A stretch of DNA of 52,905 bases from contig CAZUPR010000003.1 in assembly GCA_964622305.1 (NCBI GenBank), forward strand, positions 1 through 52,905, written 5' to 3'. Below the pieces are notes generated by a model that worked only from the letters and a program-made list of their open reading frames with translations, had not been told where the DNA came from and did no database searches. This stretch comes from SKKY01 sp964622305. GTDB taxonomy: Bacteria > Bacillota > Peptococcia > Peptococcales > SKKY01. Below, piece by piece: positions 7,787 through 16,166 of this stretch (position 1 is the first letter of the stretch; every line of letters begins with the position of its first letter). A program made the translations under genes and the position numbers.

Positions 7787-8983
7787 TTATTTGGGATCAA
7801 TTGTTGCTACGTAGATTTGCTCACCAGCTTCGTTGTATCCAAGGATAACAGCTGATTTGATTGGGTTGTGTTGAGCGTCAAGAACGATTGTTCCTGTAAC
7901 TCCTTCAACGCCTTCAAGTTTTTCAAGAGCGTCTTTAATAGCTGCTCCATTTGTACCATCAGCAATTTCAATAGCTGCAGCTATCAAGTATGCAGTGTCA
8001 TAACCAAGAGCTGCAAATGATGGTGGCTCAGTACCAAATTTAGCTGTGTAGTTAGCAACAAAGTCAATTACTTTTGGACTTGTGCTTTCTGGTGAATAGT
8101 GGTTAGTAAAGAATGCATTTTCAAGGTTTTCAGGTGTGTTAACTTCTGCAAGTTTTACACCATCCCAGCCATCTGTACCAAGAAGTACGCCAGTGTAACC
8201 TAGTTCTCTAGCTTGGTCGATAATAAGAGAAACTTGCTCTTCGTAAGCTGGGATAAAGATTACTTCTGGGTTTTTGCTGATAATTTTAGTTAAAGTTGAT
8301 TTGAAGTCTTTGTCTTCAACAACAAAACCTTCAACACTAACGATTGATCCACCCATAGCTTCAAATGTTTGTCTGAAGGAAGCTTCAAGACCTTTTGAAT
8401 AGTCACTGTTGTTGTCAACATAGATAGAAGCTTTTGTTAAGCCCAGGTTATCTGCTGCGTATTGAGCTGCAACCTGACCTTGGAATGGGTCGATGAAGCA
8501 AGTTCTGAACATGAATGGACGTGTGTTGCCATTCTTTGGATCAACTGTTACATCAAGAGCTGTACCAGTTGGCGAAATTACAGGAACTTCAAATTCTTCT
8601 GAAACAGGAACTGTAGCAATCGCATTTGTTGAAGTAACAGGTCCTACGATTACTGATACTTTATCTTGTGATGCAAGCTTGGTTGAAATGTTAAGAGCTT
8701 CAGCACTGTCAGATCTGTTGTCATACTTGATAAGCTCAAGCTTCATGCCTTTAACTCCACCAGCAGCGTTAATTTCTTCAACAGCAAGTTCCATTGCGTT
8801 TGCAGCAGTAATACCATACTGTGCAACGTTTCCTGACAATTCAGCGTTTAGGCCAATCTTAATAGTTTCAGCCTTGTCACCGTTGTCTCCAGCGGATGGT
8901 TTGTTACCACCGCCACAGCCAGCAACCATAGTGATAGCAAATAACACTAAAATGAGGCCAGCTATGATTTTTTTACTCTTCAT
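7787..8983 (-). CDS. livK: Branched-chain amino acid-binding lipoprotein LivK
   Basis: This 398-residue solute-binding protein belongs to the periplasmic-binding type I fold (Peripla_BP_6). Residues 1-23 are a lipoprotein signal ending MVAGC, so it should be anchored to the membrane by Cys23. Family features include IKIGLNAELSGNVAQYG, AAGGVKGMKLELIKYD, IVGPVTSTNAIA and VPVISPTGT. It captures leucine-type amino acids for LivHMGF. It heads the operon, and an attenuating hairpin follows it. Exact substrate is not readable from sequence; amides or other amino acids are possible. Confidence 0.93.
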   Translation of the reverse strand: MKSKKIIAGLILVLFAITMVAGCGGGNKPSAGDNGDKAETIKIGLNAELSGNVAQYGITAANAMELAVEEINAAGGVKGMKLELIKYDNRSDSAEALNISTKLASQDKVSVIVGPVTSTNAIATVPVSEEFEVPVISPTGTALDVTVDPKNGNTRPFMFRTCFIDPFQGQVAAQYAADNLGLTKASIYVDNNSDYSKGLEASFRQTFEAMGGSIVSVEGFVVEDKDFKSTLTKIISKNPEVIFIPAYEEQVSLIIDQARELGYTGVLLGTDGWDGVKLAEVNTPENLENAFFTNHYSPESTSPKVIDFVANYTAKFGTEPPSFAALGYDTAYLIAAAIEIADGTNGAAIKDALEKLEGVEGVTGTIVLDAQHNPIKSAVILGYNEAGEQIYVATIDPK

Positions 8984-9058
8984 AAAAATATTTCCTCCCC
9001 TTTTTCTGTTTTATAATACTTGTTATATATCTCAATTATCATATAACAATCAGCTCTT

Positions 9059-10219
9059 TTAGTCAACGGACTTTCTCTGCATTTTTTCTTCGTATTTCCT
9101 GTTAATTACCTTTTTTGACACATTGTAAATGACTGCAAAAACAGGAACCCCCAGCAACATCCCCAAAACCCCAAAAAGAGCTCCGCCAACAATTATTGCT
9201 AAAAGAACCCAAAAAGGCTCTATGCCGGTAGAATCACCCAAAATTTTAGGTCCTAAAATCAAACCATCAAATTGTTGTAAAAGGAATATAAAAAGTGTCA
9301 GCCAAAGTGCCATGACCGGATCATAAATCAAGGTGATGGCAACCCCGGGAACAGCACCTATAAAGGGGCCAAAATATGGAATCATATTGGTTATCCCAAC
9401 AATTACGGCAATTACAATTGAATAGGGGTTTTTCATAATTATCAGACCAATAAAACAAAGGATACCAATAATTATCGAATCCAAAGTTTTACCAATAAAG
9501 AAAGATTTAAAGATATGGTTGCTTTCTGACAAGAAAAGGTTGACCCTGTCCAGGTCTTTCTCTGGAGTAAAAACAGCTACTATTTTTCTGCCCCCTGAAA
9601 TAAACCTCTCTTTATCATAAAGAACATATACTGAGATAATAATTCCCATGACAAACTTAAAAACAGTCGAAGTAAAGGAATAGGCCTTGCTTAAAACAAA
9701 AGGCAGAACCTTGGTAATAACTTCTGTATAGTCAGAGAAATCTATTTCATTAAACATAACTAAATCAAGATAAGTGGCTACACCAAGTGCCTCAGCAACA
9801 TTTTCTATTTCTTCCTGGTACTCAGAGTAACCCCTGGCCAGCTGGTTGAGGAGTTTAAGCAAGCTCTGGTAGAACTGAGGCAAGACGATAATCAGAAACC
9901 AAATTAAAACACCGATAAAAACAAGATAGGTTATGAGCAGAGCCAGCATCCTTTTTATTTTGTTTTTATCTGCAAGAGGCTTTATATACTGACTCATCTT
10001 TTTTTCAAGACTTATCATAGGAGAATTTAATAGAAAGGCTATGGAAAAACCAATAATAAAGGGCATAAGTATAGCTGAAGTAGCCCCTAAAAAGGAAAGC
10101 AGAAAATCTGTTATGGCAAAAAGGTCTGTATAAATAAAAAATAAAGTCAGTAAGGCTGCCAAAACAAAAAATGCCTGAAGACTGATGTTGAGATTACCCC
10201 AGTTAAAAAATTTTTTCAT
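9059..10219 (-). CDS. AI-2E family (PerM/YtvI-type) permease
   Basis: This 386-residue protein has about eight membrane helices, including an N-terminal pair with SAILMPFIIGFSIAFLLN, and the family's conserved C-terminal pattern VGITNMIPYFGPFIGAVPG and GPKILGDSTGIEPFWVLLAI. The family is named for autoinducer-2 export, but most Bacillota members act in ion/proton antiport or are uncharacterised, so no substrate is claimed. It has its own ATG after GGAGAT, and is divergent from folE. Its stop lies 75 bases upstream of livK, on the same strand. Confidence 0.88.
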   Translation of the reverse strand: MKKFFNWGNLNISLQAFFVLAALLTLFFIYTDLFAITDFLLSFLGATSAILMPFIIGFSIAFLLNSPMISLEKKMSQYIKPLADKNKIKRMLALLITYLVFIGVLIWFLIIVLPQFYQSLLKLLNQLARGYSEYQEEIENVAEALGVATYLDLVMFNEIDFSDYTEVITKVLPFVLSKAYSFTSTVFKFVMGIIISVYVLYDKERFISGGRKIVAVFTPEKDLDRVNLFLSESNHIFKSFFIGKTLDSIIIGILCFIGLIIMKNPYSIVIAVIVGITNMIPYFGPFIGAVPGVAITLIYDPVMALWLTLFIFLLQQFDGLILGPKILGDSTGIEPFWVLLAIIVGGALFGVLGMLLGVPVFAVIYNVSKKVINRKYEEKMQRKSVD

Positions 10220-10310
10220 GAATATCTCCTTGTCTTTAGTCTATAGTAATTATTATATACACTATTAGCAGATTTTAAAATATAATACTTATCAAGGGAG
10301 TTGAATCTTT

Positions 10311-10868
10311 ATGAAGATTAAAGAAATAGAAACTGCTATGACAAATATTATCTTAGCTATGGGGGAAGATCCCCAAAGAGAAGGTCTGCTGGAAACCCCG
10401 GCAAGAATAGCAAAAATGTATGAAGAGATTTTTCATGGTATTGGGAAAAATCCAGAAGATTATCTAGAGGTTTTTACTGAAGAAAAACATGAAGAGCTTG
10501 TTTTGATAAAAGATATACCTTTTTATTCTGTTTGCGAGCATCACTTTCTTCCCTTTTACGGGAAAGCCCACGTAGCCTATATTCCTAAAGATGGCAGGAT
10601 TACAGGCTTTAGCAAGCTGGTTCAGGTTATAGATATAATTGCAGCCAGACCACAATTACAAGAAAGAATTGTCAAGGAGGTTGCCGACACTATTATGAAA
10701 GTTTTGCAACCACACGGGGCTGCCATTGTTATTGAAGCTGAGCAAATGTGTATGTCCATGCGGGGAATAAAAAAACCAGGCTCCATAACCGTCACTTCCG
10801 CTATGAGAGGTGCTTTTATGACCAGCCCTGCCCTCCGCCAAGAGTTTCTTTCACTAATCAGAGGTTAA
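10311..10868 (+). CDS. folE: GTP cyclohydrolase I
   Basis: FolE opens GTP to 7,8-dihydroneopterin triphosphate, the first step of folate synthesis. The 185-residue length matches type I enzymes. Visible motifs are EGLLETPARIAKMYEEIF, VCEHHFLPFYGKAHVAYIP (zinc ligands Cys75 and His78) and QMCMSMRGIKKPGS (third zinc ligand Cys147). Its ATG follows GGGAG by ten bases. It heads the operon folE-folP-folB-folK with four bases to folP. Confidence 0.97.
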   Translation: MKIKEIETAMTNIILAMGEDPQREGLLETPARIAKMYEEIFHGIGKNPEDYLEVFTEEKHEELVLIKDIPFYSVCEHHFLPFYGKAHVAYIPKDGRITGFSKLVQVIDIIAARPQLQERIVKEVADTIMKVLQPHGAAIVIEAEQMCMSMRGIKKPGSITVTSAMRGAFMTSPALRQEFLSLIRG

Positions 10869-10872
10869 AATA

Positions 10873-11742
10873 ATGGAAATTATAAAAAGAAAAGAAAAAA
10901 ATGAAATTCTTAATTTAAATGGTCGCCAGCTTATTTTAGATGGTAAGAGTAAGATTATGGGGATTCTCAACTTAACTCCTGACTCTTTTTCTGATGGAGG
11001 AGATTTTTTCGATTCTCAAAAAGCCCTCGAGCAGGCAAAAAAAATGGCGGCTGAAGGTGCCCACCTTTTGGACCTGGGGGCAGAGTCCTCCCGGGCCGGT
11101 CATAAAATTATCAGTCCTGCTGAAGAAATTGAAAGACTGGCACCAGGCCTGCAAATGATTTTAGAAGCTACCACTCTGCCAATCTCTATAGACACATGGA
11201 AACACCAGGTGGCAGACTTTGCCCTAAAGCAGGGTGCCTCAATTATAAATGATATTTACGGCCTGCAAAAAGATCCCAAGCTGGCCCCCTTAGTGGCCGA
11301 GCACCAGGCTGGTCTGATTATAATGCATAATAAAGAAAATAATCATTATGAAGGCAAGATGCTTGATGAGATGAAAGAATATTTCTTAAAAAGCCTTGAT
11401 TTGGCAGATAAAGCTGGTATTGACCCTAAAAAAATCTTTTTGGATCCTGGGATTGGCTTTGGTAAAAACCCTCAGCAAAATATTGAAGTCCTCAGAAATC
11501 TTCACTTTTTCAAAGAACTGGGCTATCCACTTCTTCTGGCTGCTTCCAGAAAATCAGTGATTGGGTCTGTAGTTAATCTGCCAGCTAAAGAAAGGCTGCC
11601 TGGAACTATCAGTACCACCGTGCTGGGAATCATGCAGGGTGTTGAAATCTTCAGAGTTCATGATGTGGCTGCCAACCTTCAGGCTGCACTTTTTACCGAT
11701 AAAATTATGGAAAATGAATCTCCGGGAGGACAAAATGGATAA
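10873..11742 (+). CDS. folP: Dihydropteroate synthase
   Basis: FolP joins dihydropterin pyrophosphate to p-aminobenzoate. The 289-residue TIM-barrel carries the expected loops: IMGILNLTPDSFSDGG (about residues 34-49), GAHLLDLGAESSRAG, ISIDTWK, IINDIYG, FLDPGIGFGK and AASRKSVIG. It starts four bases after folE and overlaps folB by eight bases. An N-terminal extension of about 30 residues precedes the first barrel strand. This is the sulfonamide target enzyme. Confidence 0.97.
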   Translation: MEIIKRKEKNEILNLNGRQLILDGKSKIMGILNLTPDSFSDGGDFFDSQKALEQAKKMAAEGAHLLDLGAESSRAGHKIISPAEEIERLAPGLQMILEATTLPISIDTWKHQVADFALKQGASIINDIYGLQKDPKLAPLVAEHQAGLIIMHNKENNHYEGKMLDEMKEYFLKSLDLADKAGIDPKKIFLDPGIGFGKNPQQNIEVLRNLHFFKELGYPLLLAASRKSVIGSVVNLPAKERLPGTISTTVLGIMQGVEIFRVHDVAANLQAALFTDKIMENESPGGQNG

Positions 11743-12112
11743 AATTATTCTTAAAGATTTAAGCTTCAAGGGCAGGCATGGCTGCTTCCCGGAAGAAAAA
11801 ATAGAAGAGCAAGCCTTTAGGGTCAATCTGACCCTCTACACTGATTTAGAGGAGGCCATGGCCAAAGACAAACTGGAAGACACCATAAATTATGGCCTTA
11901 TTTTTGAACTTGTTGCCAATCAGGTAGAAAATAAATCCTATAATTTAATTGAAAAGCTTGCTTGCGAAATTCTCAAAGATATCTTTAAACACTCAGAAAA
12001 AATCAGAGAAATTAAAATAAAAGTAATAAAACCCAATCCTCCAGTCCAGGGTGATTACAAATACTTTGCTGTTGAAATGAGGCGGAAAAGAAAATGGCTA
12101 GAGTCTATTTAA
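11735..12112 (+). CDS. folB: Dihydroneopterin aldolase
   Basis: FolB cleaves dihydroneopterin to hydroxymethyl-dihydropterin and glycolaldehyde. The 125-residue protein shows the family start DKIILKDLSFKGRHGCFPEE and the catalytic region INYGLIFELV and YNLIEKLA. The ATG at 11735 follows GGGAGGA by four bases and overlaps the folP end. Upstream extension reads folP in another frame. It overlaps folK by 19 bases, so the operon is translationally packed. Confidence 0.95.
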   Translation: MDKIILKDLSFKGRHGCFPEEKIEEQAFRVNLTLYTDLEEAMAKDKLEDTINYGLIFELVANQVENKSYNLIEKLACEILKDIFKHSEKIREIKIKVIKPNPPVQGDYKYFAVEMRRKRKWLESI

Positions 12113-12594
12113 GTCTTGGTTCCAACATAGGCGACCGAAAAAAATATCTCACCCATGCTATCAGCCTTCTGGGAGAAAACCCTAAGATTAAATTAGGTAA
12201 AATCTCCTCTATTTACGAAACCATAGCCCAGGGTTTCACTGATCAGGCTGATTTTCTTAATATAGTCCTTGAAGTGGAAACTCAACTCTCCCCTTTGGAG
12301 CTTCTTGAGCTTGGCCAAAAAATTGAGCAAGAACTCGATCGCAAGAAGCTTTTTCACTGGGGGCCAAGAACTATCGATATTGATATTATTAGCTATGACG
12401 ATTTGCAAATGGACAGTGACCGCCTGATTATCCCCCATAAAGAAGCACTTAACCGGGCATTTGTCCTTTTGCCTCTACTTGAAATTACCGGAGATGATTT
12501 TGAACTAAATGGTGTAAAAATAAAAGAGGCCCTGGAAAGGACCCCTCATGATGAAAATATTATTTGGCTTTACCAAGAGACTGTCCCATTTTAA
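12094..12594 (+). CDS. folK: HPPK (6-hydroxymethyl-dihydropterin pyrophosphokinase)
   Basis: FolK pyrophosphorylates hydroxymethyl-dihydropterin for FolP. The 166-residue protein has YLSLGSNIGDRKKYL at the start and the family signature WGPRTIDIDIISYDD, which includes Asp residues that bind magnesium. It ends PH...NRAFVLLPLLEI. Start overlaps folB. Its 3' end overlaps the convergent psd end by 35 bases. No folC or folA is in the window. Confidence 0.96.
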   Translation: MARVYLSLGSNIGDRKKYLTHAISLLGENPKIKLGKISSIYETIAQGFTDQADFLNIVLEVETQLSPLELLELGQKIEQELDRKKLFHWGPRTIDIDIISYDDLQMDSDRLIIPHKEALNRAFVLLPLLEITGDDFELNGVKIKEALERTPHDENIIWLYQETVPF

Positions 12595-13450
12595 GGAGAG
12601 TCTCTATTCTTTTTTCTGTATATTCTAGAATATCTGGATCTGGAACAAAGGAATCTTTCTTTAAAAAGAGGATGACTGTTGAGCCACCAAACTTAAAATA
12701 TCCCTTTTCCTCTCCCCTTTCTACCCTCGAATCTGGCTTGAAAGTCTGTACTATAGTTCCCACAAAGGTTGCCCCAACCTCCAGGTAGAGAATGCGGCCA
12801 AAATTATCACTCATAAAATCCGTAACTGTTCTTTTGTTTTTTAGATAAATGTTATCAATTCTATCCAAAACACCAGTGTTAACAGAATAATAAGAGCCTT
12901 TTATCTCTCTGGTTTTGCCGGGCAGGCCTGAATCTGGAAAATGAAAGCGATGGTAGTCGGTGGGGTTTAAACGAACCACAATCATAGTTCCACCATTAAA
13001 TTCTGCGATAACTTCCTCAGACCCTACAAGTTGCCCCAAGTTAAAATTCATTCCCTTAACCTGGACAATTTTATCAGTAACAAGATTTTCATGAATAAAA
13101 ACCCTGCCATCAGCCGGAGAGATTAACAGAGACTTATCCTGATTAATTGGCCTGGCTTCAGGTTTTAACTTCCTGTAAAAAAACTCATTAAAGTTTTTGT
13201 AGTCACTTACCTGATCTAAAAACTCATCCTCGGCAATCTTATTTAATTCAATAAAGTCCCTTATTTTCTTCTTGCTGCCTTTTCTGTCCTTTAAAGCTCC
13301 ATAAATTTTACTGGCTAATTTTCTTTTGACAATTCTTTCCAAAACGAAATTGCCACTGTTTTTGTAATAAAGCCAGTGCATATATTTATGGCCAACAATG
13401 TGCTCATTTTCAACCAGCTTTTTTTCCCTGTTATATATCTTTAACTCCAT
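12560..13450 (-). CDS. psd: Phosphatidylserine decarboxylase proenzyme
   Basis: Psd makes phosphatidylethanolamine from phosphatidylserine at the membrane. The 296-residue protein has SPADGRVF, the PTDYHRFHFPDSG substrate/catalytic His motif, NTGVLDRIDN, VGATFVGTI and the self-cleavage site FGGST (cleavage expected between Gly256 and Ser257, giving the pyruvoyl cofactor). The common LGST has Gly in place of Leu here, as in many type II clostridial enzymes. It starts four bases after the unknown 113-residue gene and seems cotranscribed with the riboflavin genes. Confidence 0.95.
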   Translation of the reverse strand: MELKIYNREKKLVENEHIVGHKYMHWLYYKNSGNFVLERIVKRKLASKIYGALKDRKGSKKKIRDFIELNKIAEDEFLDQVSDYKNFNEFFYRKLKPEARPINQDKSLLISPADGRVFIHENLVTDKIVQVKGMNFNLGQLVGSEEVIAEFNGGTMIVVRLNPTDYHRFHFPDSGLPGKTREIKGSYYSVNTGVLDRIDNIYLKNKRTVTDFMSDNFGRILYLEVGATFVGTIVQTFKPDSRVERGEEKGYFKFGGSTVILFLKKDSFVPDPDILEYTEKRIETLLKMGQSLGKAK

Positions 13451-13454
13451 AAAG

Positions 13455-13796
13455 TTAATCCTGGGAAATTATTCTGATATTGGTTACCTCAAAGGATTCT
13501 GCCAGCAAGGGCAAATAAAATTTTTCAAGGAAACTCTTATGGCGGTAGTTTTTGGTAGTAATAATCATTCTATGGTCAACTTTTTTGATATCAACCAGCT
13601 GGTTAAAGTAATTTTGAAAGACATCCATTTCAACTGCCTTAAAAATCTTATGGAAACCATCAAGAAGTTCTGGTTTTTCTGCCTCTATTCTGTCCAGCAT
13701 TGGAGTAAAAGGCACTGTATAAAGCAAGTCAGGATATTCCATTTCATATTCCTGGCCCTCTTGGTCTGTACCAATAAACTTAGGTCTATCTTCCAT
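13455..13796 (-). CDS. Conserved-looking protein of unknown function
   Basis: I do not recognise this 113-residue protein. It is acidic at the N-terminus (EDRPKFIGTDQEGQEYEMEYP), has no membrane segment or metal motif, and ends in a predicted alternating strand/helix region with several Lys/His residues. ATG follows GGAGGA at a good distance. It sits 22 bases after ribH and four before psd, so it is almost certainly expressed with them. It is probably cytoplasmic. Confidence 0.8.
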   Translation of the reverse strand: MEDRPKFIGTDQEGQEYEMEYPDLLYTVPFTPMLDRIEAEKPELLDGFHKIFKAVEMDVFQNYFNQLVDIKKVDHRMIITTKNYRHKSFLEKFYLPLLAESFEVTNIRIISQD

Positions 13797-13818
13797 CTAA
13801 TCCTCCCTCTTTCTGCTT

Positions 13819-14286
13819 TTATTTAATTTCTCTTAGCAAGTTTACCATTTCAATGGCTGATACTCCAGCCTCAAAACCTTTGTTGCCGCTCTTGGTCCCT
13901 GCTCTCTCTATTGCCTGTTCAATTGATTCTGTGGTAAGAATGCCAAAAATCACCGGCTTGCCTTCTTTCAGGGAAACTTGAGCAACTCCCTTGGATACTT
14001 CTGCGCAAACATAATCAAAATGCGGTGTAGCTCCTCTGATAACTGCTCCCAGGCAGATTACTGCATCATACTGATCCTGGCTGGCCAGCTTTTGAGCTAC
14101 TAAAGGTATTTCGAAGGCACCTGGCACCCAGGCCAGGTCAATATCTTTTTCTTCCAAACCATGTCTAAGAAGAGCATCCATAGCTCCTGAAACTAATTTT
14201 CCTGTTATAAATTCATTAAATCTGCCTGCAACTATTGCAACCTTAATCTTTTCACCAATTAAATTTCCTTCATAAGTTTTTCCCAT
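13819..14286 (-). CDS. ribH: 6,7-dimethyl-8-ribityllumazine synthase
   Basis: RibH condenses the ribitylamino-pyrimidine with dihydroxybutanone phosphate. The 155-residue length is standard. Motifs are VAGRFNEFITGKLVSGA, WVPGAFEIPLVAQKLA, LGAVIRGATPHFDYVC (with the catalytic His) and FGILTTESIEQAIERAGTKSGNKG. ATG overlaps the ribBA stop (TAATG), with AAGGAGG upstream. Fourth of the four riboflavin genes. Confidence 0.97.
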   Translation of the reverse strand: MGKTYEGNLIGEKIKVAIVAGRFNEFITGKLVSGAMDALLRHGLEEKDIDLAWVPGAFEIPLVAQKLASQDQYDAVICLGAVIRGATPHFDYVCAEVSKGVAQVSLKEGKPVIFGILTTESIEQAIERAGTKSGNKGFEAGVSAIEMVNLLREIK

Positions 14287-15503
14287 TATTTTTCCTCCTT
14301 AAATTCTTCCAGCATGTGGCCTAATCTTTCTTTCTTTGTTTTTAGATAGTATTGATTATTACAATTAGAGTGGATTTCCAAAGGCACCCTCTCTACTATT
14401 TCCAGTCCATAACCTTCAAGCCCTTTTACTTTTCTGGGATTATTGGTCATAAGCTTTAGTTTCTCTATACCCAAGTCCAAAAGCATCTGAGCCCCTATCC
14501 CATAGTCACGCAAATCGGCTGGGAAGCCTAAAAGTTCATTGGCTTCAACCGTATCCTTGCCCTGGTCTTGCAAGGCATAGGCTCTTATCTTGTTTAAAAG
14601 TCCAATTCCCCGTCCTTCTTGGCGCATATAAAGAAGTGCCCCTCTGCCCTCTGCCTCTATCTTTTCTAAGGCTTTTGCCAGTTGATCGCCACAATCGCAA
14701 CGAAGAGAGGAAAGTGCATCCCCAGTCAAACATTCTGAGTGAATCCTTACTAAAACTGGTTCTGGGGTAGAAATATCTCCCTTAACCAAAGCAAAGTGCT
14801 CTTTGCCTGTAAGTTTTTCTGAATAGGCGTGGAGCATAAATTCACCATGTTTTGTTGGCATCCTTACAACTGATTCCTTTTGAACAAGCTTTTCTGTTTT
14901 TCTCCTATATTTTATTAAATCAGCAATAGTGATAATTTTTAAATCAAACTTTTTTGCATAGTCCATTAACTCAGGTACTCTGGCCATATCACCGGAATCA
15001 GAGATAATTTCACAAATAACTGCTGATGGGTACAAGCCAGCCATGACAGCTAAATCGATTGAAGCCTCAGTGTGACCAGTTCTTCTCAAAACCCCGCCAG
15101 GCATGTATCTTAGAGGAAAGATATGGCCCGGTCTTCTTAAATCACCTGGCTTTGTATTCTTATCTATCATTTTTAAAATAGTTTGAGACCTTTCAAAGGC
15201 AGAAATACCTGTCTTAGTTTCTGCCGCATCAACTGAGATTGTAAATGCTGTCCCATGTCTGTCTGTATTGTTATCAACCATGTCGCAGATATCCAGCTCC
15301 TGTAATCTTTGGTCAGTGATAGGCTGACAAACCAGTCCTCTGGCATGAGTAACCATAAAGTTGATGGCCTCAGGAGTCACTTTTTCTGCAGCTATTACCA
15401 GGTCACCTTCATTTTCCCTGTCCTCATCATCAACAACAATTACCATTTTCCCTGCTTTAATGTCTTCAATTGCCTCTGGGATTGTATTAAATTTAAATTC
15501 CAT
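14286..15503 (-). CDS. ribBA: Bifunctional DHBP synthase / GTP cyclohydrolase II
   Basis: This is a fusion of RibB (about residues 1-200), making dihydroxybutanone phosphate, and RibA (about 205-405), opening GTP. RibB shows VVDDEDRENEGDLVIAAE, THARGLVC and RTGHTEASIDLA. RibA shows RIHSECLTGDALSSLRCDCG (zinc cysteines), MRQEGRGIGL and NPRKVKGLEGYGL. I chose the ATG at 15503, with GAGGTG four bases upstream. The in-frame ATG at 15515 overlaps the ribE stop (ATGA) but has no ribosome site. Confidence 0.97.
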   Translation of the reverse strand: MEFKFNTIPEAIEDIKAGKMVIVVDDEDRENEGDLVIAAEKVTPEAINFMVTHARGLVCQPITDQRLQELDICDMVDNNTDRHGTAFTISVDAAETKTGISAFERSQTILKMIDKNTKPGDLRRPGHIFPLRYMPGGVLRRTGHTEASIDLAVMAGLYPSAVICEIISDSGDMARVPELMDYAKKFDLKIITIADLIKYRRKTEKLVQKESVVRMPTKHGEFMLHAYSEKLTGKEHFALVKGDISTPEPVLVRIHSECLTGDALSSLRCDCGDQLAKALEKIEAEGRGALLYMRQEGRGIGLLNKIRAYALQDQGKDTVEANELLGFPADLRDYGIGAQMLLDLGIEKLKLMTNNPRKVKGLEGYGLEIVERVPLEIHSNCNNQYYLKTKKERLGHMLEEFKEEK

Positions 15504-15511
15504 TTTACACC

Positions 15512-16162
15512 TCATATAAATCCATTTTCTAACAGAAAAGACTCTGTCAGTGCTGGTTTTTCTTTCTCTGTATTTTTTACTTGAAGAAGCCTTTCTATAT
15601 ACCTGGCCAGAATATCTATTTCCAGATTTACTAAATCTTTTTCTCTCTTAAAGCCCAGAGTTGTCATATCAAGGCTGTGGGGAATAAGGGAAATAATAAA
15701 ATAATCGTCCAGGACATCAACCAGGGTAAGGCTGATACCATCAACAGCTACTGATCCCTTTTTAGCCAAATATGGAGCCAACTCTTTGGGGTAGGATATT
15801 TTAAAAACCTGGGCTATACCCTCTTCTTTGACTGAAAGTATCTGCCCTCTGCCATCCACGTGCCCGCTTACAATATGACCTCCAAAACGGCTGTCGGCCC
15901 TGAGAGCCCTCTCCAAGTTTACTCTTTCACCTGCTCTAAGAAGACCCAGGGAACTTTTGTCCAGAGTTTCAGCCATAACTTCTGCTGTCAAATCCTGACT
16001 GCTAAAAGATACTATGGTCAGGCAAACACCATTTACTGCTACTGAATCTCCCAATTTTAAATCCTGAGGAATCAGTTTAGCCGCAATTTTGATTTTTGCT
16101 GATTTATTTTCTTTTTTTATTTCTTTAACCTGCCCCAGCTCTTCAATAATTCCGGTAAACAT
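15512..16162 (-). CDS. ribE: Riboflavin synthase, alpha subunit type
   Basis: Riboflavin synthase dismutates two lumazines to riboflavin. The 216-residue protein is two tandem lumazine-binding barrels: MFTGIIEELGQV at the start with VNGVCLTIV, and the second repeat GGHIVSGHVDGRGQI with VDGISLTLVDV. It begins four bases after ribD. The C-terminal tail after about residue 195 is a little longer than needed. Confidence 0.96.
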   Translation of the reverse strand: MFTGIIEELGQVKEIKKENKSAKIKIAAKLIPQDLKLGDSVAVNGVCLTIVSFSSQDLTAEVMAETLDKSSLGLLRAGERVNLERALRADSRFGGHIVSGHVDGRGQILSVKEEGIAQVFKISYPKELAPYLAKKGSVAVDGISLTLVDVLDDYFIISLIPHSLDMTTLGFKREKDLVNLEIDILARYIERLLQVKNTEKEKPALTESFLLENGFI

Positions 16163-16166
16163 CCAC

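Noticed and set aside
9059..10219. Autoinducer-2 exporter
   Set aside because: The family name suggests it, but there is no luxS or other quorum-sensing gene nearby and most members have other or unknown roles.
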